DNA of 64,000 nt from Thermomucor indicae-seudaticae. Lineage: Eukaryota; Mucoromycota; Mucoromycetes; Mucorales; Lichtheimiaceae. Below are positions 10,253 through 24,597 of this stretch, piece after piece (the first letter of the stretch is position 1; each line of letters opens with the position of its first letter). Where the stretch lies: positions 16,752 through 80,751 of the forward strand of contig JSYX01000089.1 of the NCBI GenBank assembly GCA_000787465.1, written 5' to 3'. The notes beneath the pieces are model-generated. The model did not search any database. It saw nothing but the letters and a program-made list of their open reading frames with translations, and was not told the DNA's origin. The position numbers and the translations under genes were made by a program.

Positions 10253-10646
10253 CGCGTAAGTATTCCCCCACGTACGGTGGACCTCACGGAATAAACTAAG
10301 CTTTACTTAGCTTGTAATGAGAAGAATATTCCTACGGCTAGTATTAGTAAATGCAGCCATGAGATCAGCGGGGAGCCTGATGCCGAACGGCACTTTGAGT
10401 GTGTTGCACTTTGTACCCAACTATGGTAATGCAGTTGTTGCGAACCACAACGGAGCCAGCTAAAGCATTATCCGCTAAGATATAGCGCTTTCATAGTCGT
10501 TTTTTTTCCATCAGGTCCATTGCATACCAATATAAGACAGAAACTGGTTCTTTCGAGATCCAATTCGACCGTTGATTTCCTGTGCTTTCTCCCCAGTCTT
10601 CGGACGCAGAGACTGCTTCAGGTTTTTTTCTTTGCCGATATGTTTA

Positions 10647-11280
10647 TCACTCGAACCCCAGATATGGCGCCTGATATAGTGACATTAATATCTTTTCAGA
10701 TAGGCAAATGTCCTTTAGGGGGCCAGTCTTACAAAGCTTCATTTTGACATGCAACTCGATACGGCAAAACTTCAAAGAATTAAATGCAATTCTCAATACA
10801 GTCCAAGTCTTCTGTGTCTCTCCGTTCTTCCACCTTCTCCTTTCGTAAGGTTTTAACTTTATCACTGGTCCTTGTTTGCAGGCAGTTATTGCAATTTGCT
10901 CAAACAAGTCTGTGCCTAAAGTTTTCCTGCTGAGGTCAGAATCGTACGCGGACGCAGACCCGAGAACTGGATGCCCCATCATTATGATGGGATTACAGCT
11001 ATCTGTTTATAGGCTCACTTCCCCTAAAAATCTCCCAATGATACAAGGAGTACAAGATACTTGTCGCGATAATCAAAAAAGCCGTTATATTCGTCAAGTG
11101 TGCCATGAAGAAGTGGCAGTTTTGCGTAACGTTCAAGCGGCGGGGTCAATTCTGCAGCCCAAAAAGGTTGCCCCTTCTCAGCTTCTTTCCAGCCCTGAAT
11201 CTCCCAATTTGATCCATACGCTCTTCTCTTGTTTTCTGGTCTTTCTTCTTCTCTTCTTTCTAGTTCGGCAATCGTGAATA
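10647..11280 (-). CDS. Possible unknown minus-strand gene
   Basis: Two minus-strand frames look coding-like. The upstream one (about 11280 down to 11024) contains ELERREEERPENKRRAYGSN, NWEIQGWKEAEKGQPFWAAE and LERYAKLPLLHGTLDEYNGF, then a stop at 11024. The downstream one (10982 to 10647) contains ACKQGPVIKLKPYERRRW. They are in different frames and would need an intron between them. No family is recognised. The first frame also runs antisense into exon 1 of the methyltransferase gene, and that part is probably only shadow. The two genes would be divergent and closely spaced. Confidence 0.3.
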
Positions 11281-11303
11281 AACTGAAAGAACATGTCGTA
11301 ATT

Positions 11304-12570
11304 ATGGTTGCCAACACGCCAAAATCGAGTACGTCTTCGAGTTTCACGACCTTTCTGAAATCCAAATGGCGCAACGGAACAAAAGACTGGTGGCAATCGA
11401 AACGAGCGTCACCTCAAGATGTGGAACGCGATTGGGTGCGCCATAGTGCCCTGAAGTTAGCACTGGACGGGTAAAGGTTAGGACATGTGCTGCTATTCGG
11501 AACCATAACCGATGAAACATTTTTTTTTTCAAGTGACTTTAAGGCGCCGGTGCATCATTTACTGAAGGCAGGTGGCGGCGAAGTGCTGGACATTGGGTAA
11601 GTGCGTATCTTACACTATGTTGAGACGGTATGACTATTTTTAACACGGAAATACTCCTTTAGATGCGGAGCAGGGTATTGGACAACGGTATGGCTGTCTT
11701 GGATTGTATAAATAACGATGGATGTAGTCTCAATATTTGCCATTGGCGTAACGCTAAAAGGACATGGCAAGCAAATATCCAATATCGCATTTTACTGGTA
11801 TTGACATTGACATTTCCTTATTCCCGTCAAAGTAAGGAGACTCCTGACTATACATGTGTGCCATTCCCCCGTGCTCAAAAGTTTCCCTAGTGGAGTATCG
11901 AGAAATGTTATATTCCAACGTGTGGATTTACTAGAGCTACCGTTACCTTACGACAACGACACGTTCGACTACATATTCATTCGGTGCATGGCGGATGCTG
12001 TGCCGGACGAGAATTGGGATGCTGTTCTTAACGATCTAGTACGTATAATGAAGAAAGGGGCATACATAGAATGTGTGGAAGCGTATCCAAATTTGTTCGA
12101 TGCCGGTCCCGCCATGACGACCATCATGCAGCGTAAGGAATCAAAATAACACAGGTAACATAGGTACAAAACTGCGCATTGACTTGATCCCGCAACTAGT
12201 TGTGAACGCATCCACGGGGAACACTCAGCAGCCCGGCTCACCCACTAGTGCTTCCATGCAAAACCCCTTACCAAACCGTATCGCATCTATAAACCAGTTG
12301 ATGGGTATGCAAATCAAGCATATTCATACTCCTGTTGGACGCTACGGCGGAGCCGTTGGCAGTCTTCTTTTGGAACACTGGGATCGTATCATACAATCGT
12401 CAAAGCAAAATTGGATCCAGAGCAAATTGATAACTGAAAAGCAGCTGGCTGCCGCAATCGATGAGCTCCACCAAGAAGTTGATGCACATAAGACATACAT
12501 GTCATGGTACTCTGTAGTAGCACGGAAAGTAAGTAATGCGGATACTTGTGCCATACCTGGACAGAATTGA
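11304..12570 (+). CDS. SAM-dependent methyltransferase (Mucorales-type, unknown substrate)
   Basis: This is a class I SAM methyltransferase read across several short introns. The ATG at 11304 begins MVANTPKSSTSSSFTTFLKS, a Ser/Thr-rich lead. Motif I is split by an intron: GGGEVLDIG joins CGAGYWTTDMASKYP, followed by HFTGIDIDISLFP (acidic end of beta-2). The later core is VIFQRVDLLELPLPYDNDTF, YIFIRCM and a post-motif ECVEAYPNLFDAGP. A less conserved C-terminal cap follows. The last intron (donor GTAAGT near 12530) and its read-through share the same stop at 12568-12570. Such proteins form large families in Mucorales, and the substrate cannot be told from sequence. The 3' end is 165 bp from the convergent acyl-CoA dehydrogenase gene. 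Confidence 0.85.
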
Positions 12571-12735
12571 CAGCCAAACTATCGTTTAGCGAGGCTATCA
12601 AGGTCCTGTCATTCAAGTAGAAGATGTCGATGACCATGAAGATGATGGTATCATTTCGTAGCGAGCTTATTCGAACATGGGAATAAATCATGTATGTACA
12701 GCGTACCAAGCGTCTATCATATGTATTATTGCTAT

Positions 12736-14249
12736 CTAGAAACCACCGAACGCACCAGCACCAGCTTTGGCCATTTCTGCCAATCCTCGAGAGATAATAA
12801 CTCGCTGAATTTGAGATGTGCCTTCATAGATCTGGAAGATTTTGGCGTCTCGCATCAGCTTTTCTACAGGATATTCGGTATTGAACCCATTGCCTCCAAA
12901 GATCTGAACGGCATCGGAAGCGGCTTTATTGGCTACTTCGCTAGCGAGTGCTAATTACGACTTCCTTTAGTCTCGGTCATCTAGGTGTTGCCTGCAATAT
13001 CTGATCTACCTTTTGCTATACTGGCATGCCAAGTGTTTCTAAGACCCTGATCCCGCATATAGGCTGCACGGTATACCATCATTCTAGCGCTTTCAATGCC
13101 GATTCTGAAATTACAAAATGAATAAGCACAGATCCGTCAAAAGATGTTTCCTCTCTCTTTGCTTACGCCATATCCGCAAGCATAAACGCCACAGCTTGAT
13201 GATTAAAGATTTCTGTACCCATTGTCTTGCGCTCCAAGGAATATTTTGTTGCCTCCTCCATGGCACGGCGTGCAAGACCAACGGCGCCGGAGGCGACCAG
13301 TGGGCGAGTGATATCAAACGCATTCATGGCAATCTTAAATCCTTGTCCTGGGCTACCCAATACATTCTCGTTCGGCACAACCACGTCCTCAAATGTTACG
13401 CCGCGGGTATCAGACGCACGCTGTCCCATGTTAATTTCCTTGCGACCGCGCTGTATGCCTGGTGAGTCACCGTCTACAATGAATCCAGTAAATGCCTTGC
13501 CAGTGGGAGCGTTGGCTTCAGTCCGAGCCAAAACGAAAAACCAGTTGGCGTGTCCTGCGTTTGTGATCCACATTTTTTGACCATTGAGGACCCAGTGATC
13601 GCCCTTCTTGACTGCCGTTGTCTTTAAACCGGCCACATCCGATCCTGCACCAGGTTCCGTCACACCATAGGAGGCAACCAGTGGCTCCTCAGTCATACGA
13701 CCCAGATACTTTTTCTTTTGCTTGTCATTGCCTGCAACAATTAAGGGAGCCTCGGCCAGATTATTGGCTTCGATGGCCGTTTGGATACCTATACCACAGA
13801 GTTAGCCCCTTTTTGTCCCATGCCTCTGCTTGGGCTTTACCTGGTTCCAAAATGGCGTACCTGTGCAGCCATAAGCGAGCTCTTCCGAAATGATGGCGCT
13901 ATCTAAAACACCGAGACCCATACCGCCATACTTTGATTCAATGTGCGTGTTGACGAGTCCTAGCTCCCAAGCCTTTCTGATAATATCTACCTGGGGATAT
14001 CAGAACCGCAATAAGATTATAGACTGCTCCTCATCTCTCTTTCCCACCTTTTGGATATTCTCCTGTAATGTCGTGCTTAGCGGCCACAGGAATGATTTCG
14101 TCTCGTGTGAACTTCCGCGCAAGCTCCTGAATGGACTTTTGCTCTTCGCTCAACGCAAAGCACATGCCAACCATTGTCGGTCTAGATGATGAAAAGAGAC
14201 GGACAGCAGCAGGTCTCAAGTGAGCAAATTGGCGGGAGAAGTTAGACAT
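12736..14249 (-). CDS. Medium-chain-type acyl-CoA dehydrogenase, mitochondrial
   Basis: This is an FAD-dependent acyl-CoA dehydrogenase that carries out the first step of mitochondrial fatty-acid beta-oxidation and passes electrons to ETF. The start at 14249 gives a basic, Ser/Arg-rich presequence ([20 protein letters not shown]). [20 protein letters not shown] opens the helical domain. The flavin-binding signature [20 protein letters not shown] and the [16 protein letters not shown] strand region are intact. The C-terminal FAD and active-site part includes [20 protein letters not shown]. The catalytic Glu lies in [10 protein letters not shown], the usual position in MCAD-type enzymes. The end is AGAGAFGGF. 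Several short introns are present. Full-length and apparently functional. Confidence 0.93.
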
Positions 14250-14756
14250 TATAACGCAACAAAGTGAAAAGAAACGACAGGGAAAAAAAAGGTTCAATCC
14301 GTCTTCCTTGTTCCCCACAAAACTGGCGGAGTTTTTCAGTTACACGGGCATGAATTTGAGCTGAAGATTTTCACATGGGTTCGCATGTGAGTCAGTAACA
14401 ACGATTTTCAATGCTCTTGTATCGCAAAGATGGCAAATCTTCAAAATCGTTTGAATCCAGGATATAAGCATTTATCTTCTAGGCACCTACAGCGCCTACA
14501 ATATGTAAAGAAGTCGACGTTGTGCACCTGATACATGGTACATTTGGTATCATGTTTATTGGCGACGACTGCCACGATAAACTACATATACAGTAAGGTA
14601 ATGGGAGGAAGGCTAAGAGAGTACGCTAAAGATTTAAGTGGAGGACATCGTAACCAGCACGAAACAAGAAGCGAAAGGCGGAGGCGGGAATGGGATTGTC
14701 TGTAAAAATATAAATACATGGAAGATCAATAAAGCAAGAGGGATAAACTTGAAAAC
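14250..14756. other. Intergenic: acyl-CoA dehydrogenase promoter and transporter 3' flank
   Basis: No coding sequence is supported. The right part should hold the 3' UTR of the sugar transporter (stop at 14757) only to its left on this strand, and the rest the promoter of the dehydrogenase, whose start is at 14249. No clear TATA box was seen for the latter. Confidence 0.4.
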
Positions 14757-16695
14757 TTAGGCTGCTGCCTTTTCTTCCTTAGAGGCATCGGAAATGAACT
14801 TGCGTCCACCAGCTGCAGCTTCCACTTCGGCACGCTTGCGTTCAATTTCGTCACGGTGGGCGGCAAGGAACTCCTCGTAGTTGAGCTTGCTGACAATAAG
14901 AGGACCGTGGAAGACAACTTCCATTTCTTCAAGAGACAAACCCTTGGGCTCAGGAGCAAACAGCAGAATCCAGGCCAACATGATGAGACCAATAGCGCCG
15001 TAGATAATGTAAGTACCCCAAGTGATTGCATCCATCAGAACTGGAGTGACTTGGCCGACCAGAATGTTGGCGCACCACAAGAGAGCCGAAGCAAAAGCGA
15101 AGCCTTTGCTACGAATTCTGAGAGGGAAGATTTCTGCAATATAAATCCACGCAACAGGCGCCCAAGTGACAGCATAAAAGGCAACGAAGATGAAGATAAA
15201 GGCAATGACAGCGTTGGCAGCTTGGGGATGCTGGCTCATGTTGACAATGTGACTCAGATCCGCTTCAGACCATTCCGTGTAGCCGCATCCACCGTATAAA
15301 CCTGCCATCAAGAAGAAGCAGACGCACATGCCGGTGGAGCCAATGGCCATCAATTTGATACGACCGAGTTTGTCGACCAGGTACATACCAGGGAGGCAGA
15401 AGATAACCATGACAGCATCTGTGACATAATCAGTACATGCATATTCTTCTCGTGCTTTGAGACTTCCGTTAGGAAACTTACAGTCAATACCGTTGGCGAG
15501 AAGGGATAAAGAACCCTTCAGACCAGCTTGCTGAAACATCAGAGGAGCGTAGTACATGATAACGTTGGCACCAGTCAATTGTTGAAAGATAGCAATGGAG
15601 CAGCCCACCCAAAGGACGCGTGAGTTCTTGCGATCCTTCAACATGTCCCAGTAGCTGTTGACCGAGATGTTGTTTTCGAGTTCGACATTATCCTTGATCT
15701 CCTGCAGTTCCATCAACACGTAAGGGTGGTTCAGGTCGTTCTTGCCGTGGATACGGGCCAACACTCGATGTGCTTCTTCTTCACGGCCCTTTTCGACCAA
15801 CCAACGAGGCGAGCGAGGCAGGACAAAAGGCGCCATAGCCAAAACGATAGCAGGGAAAATCTGAACAAGGTAGGGAGTACGCCACGACCAATCGTTGGTG
15901 ATATAAGCTGTACCATAATCGAGCCAACCCGAAACCAGCAAGCCAATGTTGATCATGAGTTGCTGAAAGCCGACGAGTCGACCACGGATTTCCTTGGGAG
16001 CCAATTCAGCGTTGTACATGGGTGCTTAGATAATAATGGTACCATGCGGTTAGCCTAATGGGAAAACTGGGAGTCTAAGTCTTTTTTGAAAATAGAACTT
16101 ACAAAGTACAGAACATGCACCGACCGAAAGACCAGAAACGAACCGACCGACCAGTTGCATTGCAATATTATGAGAAGCAGCCTGAAGCACACCACCAACG
16201 ATAAAGACCAAGGATGATATCGCAACGCTGTCACGACGTCCCCAGCGATCAGACATCCAACCTGCAATAAGACATCCGATAACGGCGCCAGTACCCATAA
16301 GTGAATTTAAGGCACCCTACAGAGGTTGATTTTAGCATGCTTATACAAAAAGACACTAAATGTTTGGATATGTTTACCTTGATGGCAGGCGTCACTGGGG
16401 CAAAGTATTCCAAGAATGGTTCCATTGCCATGACACCGCTGGTGACGCCAAAATCGTCTATCAAAAGACAATGAGTTGCTTGGAAACAAATGCAATGTCT
16501 TCCAGCAACTTACAGCCGAAAAGGAAGCCACCCAAAGCAGCAAATGCAGTATTTCTTGAAGACGGATCACAAATCAGGACGAAGAAAACAAGTCAACGAT
16601 CGACATTGTTCCACTTACACATAAAGAAGTGCTCCAGCGTCCGATTTGATATTCGGGTCGCCTTTGACATCTTTCACGGCAATAATGGGTGCCAT
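14757..16695 (-). CDS. MFS sugar porter (hexose transporter-like)
   Basis: This is a twelve-helix sugar porter of the major facilitator superfamily, expected in the plasma membrane. Sugar-porter signatures occur in order: FGVTSGVM after helix 1, CLIAGWMSDRWGRRDS (loop 2-3), GRFVSGLSVGA, KEIRGRLVGFQQLMINIG, PRSPRWLVEKGREEEA, QQLTGANVIMYYAPLMF, VDKLGRIKLM, WAPVAWIYIAEIFPLRIRSKG around helix 10, and PEPKGLSLEEME at the end. The start at 16695 follows MAPIIAVKDVKGDPNIKSD. Introns split the N-terminal third finely. Another intron follows LLANGID and, when removed, restores AVMVIFCLPGMYLVDKLGR. The canonical QQLTGIN has Ala for Ile here. Glucose, other hexoses or pentoses are possible substrates. 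Confidence 0.9.
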
Positions 16696-18593
16696 GGTTA
16701 TGTTTTGGTTGTATCAAAAGTAAGAAGGAAGAAAAATAAGACACAAAACTTCGTCAGGTACCTTTATCGCACGCTTATATAGTTTTCCCCGCTTCATTTC
16801 CTCCGTTTGGAAAGAAGAATGGAGAATTTTGTGGGGAAAATACCTCCCCGACTGTGGTGGAGATGCAGAACTCCGAGCAATTCCCCACAAAAGACCTCCG
16901 CGTCTGGAAAGGCAATCTGATAACAGCACGTCATATCATCGACGGAGCTTTTTACTTTTTCTGCGTCCCTTTGGTAGAAATTCCCCTTTTGGGACTTGCT
17001 CAAGAATCTGCCCCTCCCCGATTGCATTTGATGCTCGTTCATTTTCACTATAACCCATCTTCTTTAGTCTAAAGTGTATGCTCAGCAGCACAGATTGAAG
17101 TCAAGACCCCGATACAGACCTCTTCTTCCTCTTCCATTCCCAGCTCGTCTGTCCCGCGCAGCTGGCAGAACTAGGGAAAATATGTGATTGGACGAAAATT
17201 TCCGTACCCATTCCTTCCGCCCATGAGCTTCCTGAATAGATCTGTATAAGACCGAATACTGCAGAAAATACGACATAGTCTATGGGAACCGATTATGACT
17301 GAGACGTTGAACTTGTGTAGCTATTTGTCTCGCGCTTCGATCCGAGCAACATTGTCTACCACTTTGGTCGCCATTGCTTTTGGATTTTCTGTCTCGTTTC
17401 TGTTCGCAGAAATGGAGAGACATGTCCTTTTTTCCCCTTCTTCCTGGATTTCGTTTGGCACGGTAGAAGCGTAAAGTACTCTCACAAGAAGTCTACGGTT
17501 CCGCTGTTTATCCGAAGCTACATGCTATGACGGGGCCGGTTCATGTGATACTCAATGAAGTAACGTGAAAAGGATCCACGGAAGCTCTGACTGTTCTATT
17601 GAAAAAAGCATCAACCCATTCATGACAAACTGATACCTGGAAAATGTGCGTTCTTGCTTGGCTGCATGAAGCCATAAGGCAAGCGCGAGTCTTGGTTTTG
17701 TCGTTGGCGGACCTGTACTGTTAAATAGAATTGTCTTGTTCAAAACTAACCAAGTGTAACTGCCATTTGCTCGTATGCCAACGGCACCTAATATTTGCGT
17801 CAATGGTAGAAAGAAGGCGGCTATATCGCATAATACCATGTTTCACTGTCCAATACGTGAGACTGACTTATCTGCCCGTTGCAACGTAGCAAAAACGGCG
17901 ACTTCTTGGATCAGTTGCCCATATTGGCAATCAGGAGCAAAAGCTCGCGATTGGTTCCTCTCCGCAATGCTTTGAAATGTCCTTTTTCACACGTCGGAAA
18001 AGATGGACATTTTAACATTTCCATGCATACAATTTGACGTCATGGAACTCGTCCGAAGGAGGAATCCTGATTCATCGCTTGAAACAGAGCACAATATAAT
18101 GAAAAGAATAAGAACAGTAGACGAGATGTCAGCGAGACTGAACAGTGATAATTTTATTCCAGTATGGCGCGGGTCGGCTGTCAGTGCCACTTTTCATTGA
18201 GATTTGAAGGCTGATAACTCCATGGCTTTCCGTCCTACAGCTTCAAGAAAAGATAAATTCGCAATAACGAGTTATCAGATTAAAAGAAATGAAGGGTTGG
18301 CTTGTCGAGATTTTATGGGACTTCAACAGTCAGGCAATTTATGGGCCTTATATGATTCGCATCATATGTAGAGGAAAGTCTTAGAATGTTCCATGGGGCT
18401 CTCCTACATCTACCAATAACAGGTTCAACACTTTGATTATTATGACACGATACCAATCATTATGGTTTATAGCGGGATATGGTTAGCAAATCAGCTCAAT
18501 GGGCTTGCCAGCGGGGCCTGCAAAGCCACTGGCAGACAAATGCCGGGAAATGACTTGGCGCTGTGTGGGTTCCTAAAGAAGAATCAGACGACA
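16696..18593. other. 1.9-kb spacer with no established gene
   Basis: This interval contains the transporter promoter at its left and the TIM50 promoter at its right. Several frames of 60-95 codons occur on both strands without recognisable motifs. One short plus-strand frame (17295-17474) has a membrane-like segment and is listed separately. Confidence 0.45.
17295..17474 (+). CDS. Candidate 59-aa membrane microprotein
   Basis: The frame starts MTETLNLCSYLSRASIRATL, followed by a hydrophobic stretch TLVAIAFGFSVSFLFA and a short tail ending GTVEA. One transmembrane helix with a basic residue on the N-terminal side is plausible. There is no known homolog, no strong TATA box and no ribosome-context evidence. 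It may be chance. Confidence 0.2.
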   Translation: MTETLNLCSYLSRASIRATLSTTLVAIAFGFSVSFLFAEMERHVLFSPSSWISFGTVEA

Positions 18594-20319
18594 ATGTTGC
18601 GCACAAGCATCGTTTCTCGATTTCTGCAACGTTCAGTTGGTGCTGCCCGACGTACCTACACCACAACCATTCCTACCTCTAGCGAGCAAACGACTGCTGC
18701 AGCTCATAAACTGGCTCAGGAAGCACTCGCTCAAAAAACCGGCGTAAAGCATAAAGCGACACTGCCCAAAGGGGACAAGAAACCCGCCAAGGCATCAGGC
18801 GAAAAAGACAGCCACTGGAAAGCATATGCTCTGAGTGCTGGCGCATTGACGGGCGCTGCCCTTGGTGGCCTGTTTTATTACGGTAAGTGTCATGAATGGC
18901 CGACATGTTGAAGGAAAAAGGAAAGCAATTGCTTATGGAACATTCATTCATGTTTCAGGTCGACCTTTTCCAGACGAACGCGAGGACAAGGTACAGTGTC
19001 CAAGATGCTTATTGTGTTTGAGTTTATCATTAAATGAGCTTGTTTACAGTATGCTGGACAAGATGCCTTTACTGCTGCTTTCTATCGCTGCAAGGATCGT
19101 TACGAAGAATTCAAAAACGTGAGTATTGTAATCTAGACAGAACGAACACGAGAGTAACACATCTGGTGCTCTAGAAAATGCACAAGCCGATGTGGGATAA
19201 ACTTCTTCCAGACCCTTTACCAGAGCCATACCGTCGTCCATATACGTTAGTGATCAACTTGGATGATACTCTTGTACATTCGACGTGGGATGTAAGTGGC
19301 TATCTCGATAACGTTTAGATATGAAGATCTTACTAAAAGGGAACCCTCAGAGAGAGCATGGCTGGCGACATGCCAAGCGACCTGGTGTCGACTATTTCTT
19401 ATCCTACATGTCCCAGTTTTATGAAATCGTCATCTTTACATCACAGACGTCTATGGTAAGTTGGTTGCAGCAGACAACGGGCACTGTTTGACAAACGCTG
19501 ACAAGTTCGTTGCCAGAATGCTCAACCGATTCTAGATTCGCTCGATCCATACCAGTATGCAATGTACAGACTTTATAGAGAAGCAACGTGCTATGTGGAC
19601 GGCAAATACATCAAGGATCTTTCTTATCTCAACCGTGACCTGAGCAAGGTCATTATTATGGATTCCAACCCTGAAGCATTCTCAAGACAGCCGGAGAACG
19701 GTATCGCTCTTAAGCCCTTCCTGGGAGACCCCAATGATAAAGGCTTGCTTGAGTATATTCCGTTCTTGGAAGGTAAATGATTTCGGATGTCAGGGCCAGT
19801 TCCAGCTTACCAATGAGACAATGCTTAGCTGTTGCATTGATGAATCCGGACGACGTCCGACCTGTATTACAGAGCTTTGAAGGCAAGCATATTCCCATTG
19901 AGTGGGCTCGTCGTGAAAAGGAAATGGCGGATCGACACCGTGCAGAATGGGAAGCTGAGCAGGCCGCTAAGCCTGTCAAGCGCAACCTTGGGTCGCTCTT
20001 TGGCGGTGGAGCTGCTTCAAAGGAGCAAGGACCTCCACCAACGTACCTGGAGCAGATGAGAAAGCAAGTGCGGACGGCGTTTGCAACAGAACATGCGGCT
20101 ATGAGACAGCAACAAGATGAACTGATGAAGAAGGAGATAGAGGAGCAGAAGCAGAAGATGAAGGAGATGAAGATGACGGTTTGGGACTTGATGACCCAGG
20201 TGTCTTCGGTAAGTCGAACGGGAGGATCCGAATCATGGACTTGTTGTATCTCACACATTACACAGGGTCAGCCCGTTTTACCACCACCAGGCCAGCAACC
20301 CTCGGAACAACAGCAGTAG
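18594..20319 (+). CDS. TIM50: Mitochondrial import inner membrane translocase subunit TIM50
   Basis: TIM50 is the presequence receptor of the TIM23 complex in the inner mitochondrial membrane. The start at 18594 gives a basic presequence ([20 protein letters not shown]). A Lys/Ala-rich matrix stretch follows, then one membrane helix ([21 protein letters not shown]) and the intermembrane-space FCP1-like domain: [69 protein letters not shown] and [13 protein letters not shown]. In the FCP motif the first catalytic Asp is replaced by Asn (NLDD), consistent with TIM50 proteins not being active phosphatases. The C-terminus is a charged coiled coil (Glu/Lys/Gln-rich) ending in a Pro/Gln tail. Seven short introns split the FCP domain. 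Confidence 0.95.
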
Positions 20320-22055
20320 AAGTGTTTCATACCTGTAAAAAGAACATTTTAGAAAGCTTGATAATTGTCTTTTTCCTCCTGATCATATTGCAGAATTCTC
20401 AGCAATAGTTCGCTTCGCACTGACCATGTAGCAAAAACATACACACATTATACACACATATCGGCGATCCGCTTGTACCGAACCGTTCTCTGGTAGAACA
20501 TTACACAAGAAAGCCATGTGTCTACCACGAGATTGCTCGTCAGCCCCCGACATGCCCTGAAATTCGGAATAGGATATCTCTCAATGAGCTTTGTGTGTGT
20601 GTGTGAGTGAAATTTTGCTTTGTACGTGGACGATAACGAGGGCACATGCATATTTCAAAACAGTTGCGCTGCAATGACAGCCCAATGCGCTTATTTAGCG
20701 CAGGACCCAGGACCATTGGAGTTATTCTATTCCCAATGAAGAAGAGTGCCACAAAGGGCGAAATACAGCTAACCTATCCACAGTTTCATCTCATAATGAC
20801 ACTCCCACATTTCCTATCGGAGCATAGAGAACAGCAGGTAACTGACTTGATTGCAATAATGTTGTTTGTTGAATAGTTGTTAATAGCGAATGAGCAAAGG
20901 TGTCGCATCGGGATTCATTCCGGACTCGCTGAGAAAGATCAACTGAAACAAGTAATATGCATTGGTGACCCGGTTTGAAGAAAAGAACATCATGTGAACT
21001 TCCGCCCATCTTTGTTCGCTGGTCAGCTGAAATATTTAGGGTTCGCCCAAACTTGTTATATATTCTTTCGTGGAAAATTCACTAGCCATTGACAGGCTAC
21101 GGAAGCGCTCATCCGATCTGCGCCCTTTGGTCCTTTTTTCAACGGCAGAATGGCGTAATTTCCCATCCCTCTATCCAAGTTGAAACAAGAGCCGATCAGT
21201 TCTTTTGCTTTTTTTGGGGGAACGCGTTCGTAGTGGAAAAAGGACCTCTGCTCCAATTTTCAATTATCAGATCGATGCAAACAATTACTTGCGATGCACA
21301 AACAGTAGCTGAAGATCTCTGTTTAATTGTTTTTCTCTTGCAACATTGTACATGATGCTTGTTCACTGCGTCTGCTGAGTGAAAGCATTCTGCTCAATGT
21401 TCACGTTTGTTGGGGGGAAGGGTTGATACAAAAGAACATGGCTATGTCTTGTTACCAACTTGCTGATCTAGAAAGAATGGGGGGTGGAAGATGTCTCATC
21501 GCCCTGCTATTATTATTCGCTGATTCTACATAGTAACAAGACTTTCGGAGGCAATGATGAAAGATAGCCGTGGATTTACCAAAAGTGAACTTGCCGGGGG
21601 ATTCGATTCCGCTTTGGATGCTATAACCGCGCCAAAATAGAGTTTCCTTGCCGCATGCAATCCATTGGCGACGATAAAGGACCTCTAACGGGACAATATG
21701 CATGATCAGGGTATTGAATTCTCCTTGGGGGGGGGGGAATCGACAACTATATGCCAAGAAGCAGGCAAGGGAGGAGGTGCATATAAAAGGGCCTTTTTTT
21801 TCATCAGCCGATAACCAAGAACCTTACGAGAAGCACAGGATTTTCAAACACAAAAGGAGTTTGGCCTAAACCTCTTTGAACACAATTGTCGACACCTGAC
21901 CAAAGCCTCCCCCCCGGTTTCGTGTATTTCATTTAAAAAACATCTCTGCGTTTGTTTCCTCGCTTTTGCTTTTCTTTTCTTTTCTTGTATTTGTTTCTAT
22001 CCAAAGCGATCTCCTGTCCTGTACTACTGTTGCCAACCATATATAACATTTCGTC
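20320..22055. other. 1.7-kb spacer: forkhead upstream region
   Basis: No gene is supported. There is a short TG dinucleotide run near 20590-20610 and an eleven-G run near 21727-21738. TATAAAAG at 21782-21789 and a pyrimidine-rich leader (CTTTTCTTTTCTTTTCTTG type, about 21960-21990) precede the forkhead ATG at 22056. The size of the region fits a long regulatory sequence for a transcription-factor gene. Confidence 0.5.
21782..21789 (+). promoter_or_regulatory. TATA box of the forkhead gene
   Basis: TATAAAAG is followed by about 240 nt of pyrimidine-rich, ATG-poor sequence before the start codon at 22056. This implies an unusually long leader for this window. Confidence 0.45.
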
Positions 22056-24144
<2,089 letters not shown>

Positions 24145-24597
24145 AGCTCTCTGTCTCATCTATATGGTTTTCTCTCATATCTCTATTTTGCTCATATGGT
24201 CAGAAGAAATTCTTGTATTTCTTGCTGTATAACATCTTCCTCTTTCTGCATATAGTAGTTTATTGTATATTGTTGTTGTATATTTCAGTTGAAATCAAAA
24301 AACAAAGAAGCAAAATAGCAGAGTCTTGTAAAGAGTACACTCGACTGCTCAGACAAAAAGTGGGACAGGAGTCCCTTTGGCCAAAAGGTTATCTGCATTG
24401 CAAAAGCGAATGCTTCCCCCGAAGGGAAAACAAGCCCTTTGCTCAAAGTACAAGGATGATTTGTCATCATTGCAATCAGCTTCCTCTTACATCATCTCCA
24501 AGAGGAGACGAAAAAGAAAGACACCAAAGGGAAATTCGTTGTCACCCGGACGCGCGTCCTTTTAAAGCTTTTTTAAGATCCCGACAGCGTTGTTCTT
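24145..24597. other. Intergenic: forkhead 3' UTR and FNTA promoter
   Basis: Start-to-stop frames here are short and unsupported. The AT-rich left part follows the forkhead stop and includes T-rich and TTGTTGTATAT segments typical of 3' ends. No TATA box is obvious before the ATG at 24598. Confidence 0.45.

Noticed and set aside
21590..21625. GATTCGATTCC resembling a tRNA T-loop/B box
   Set aside because: The flanking 5-bp stems do not pair, and no D-arm or acceptor stem could be built.
21720..21740. Eleven-G run
   Set aside because: A simple homopolymer, prone to sequencing error; no structure around it suggests function.
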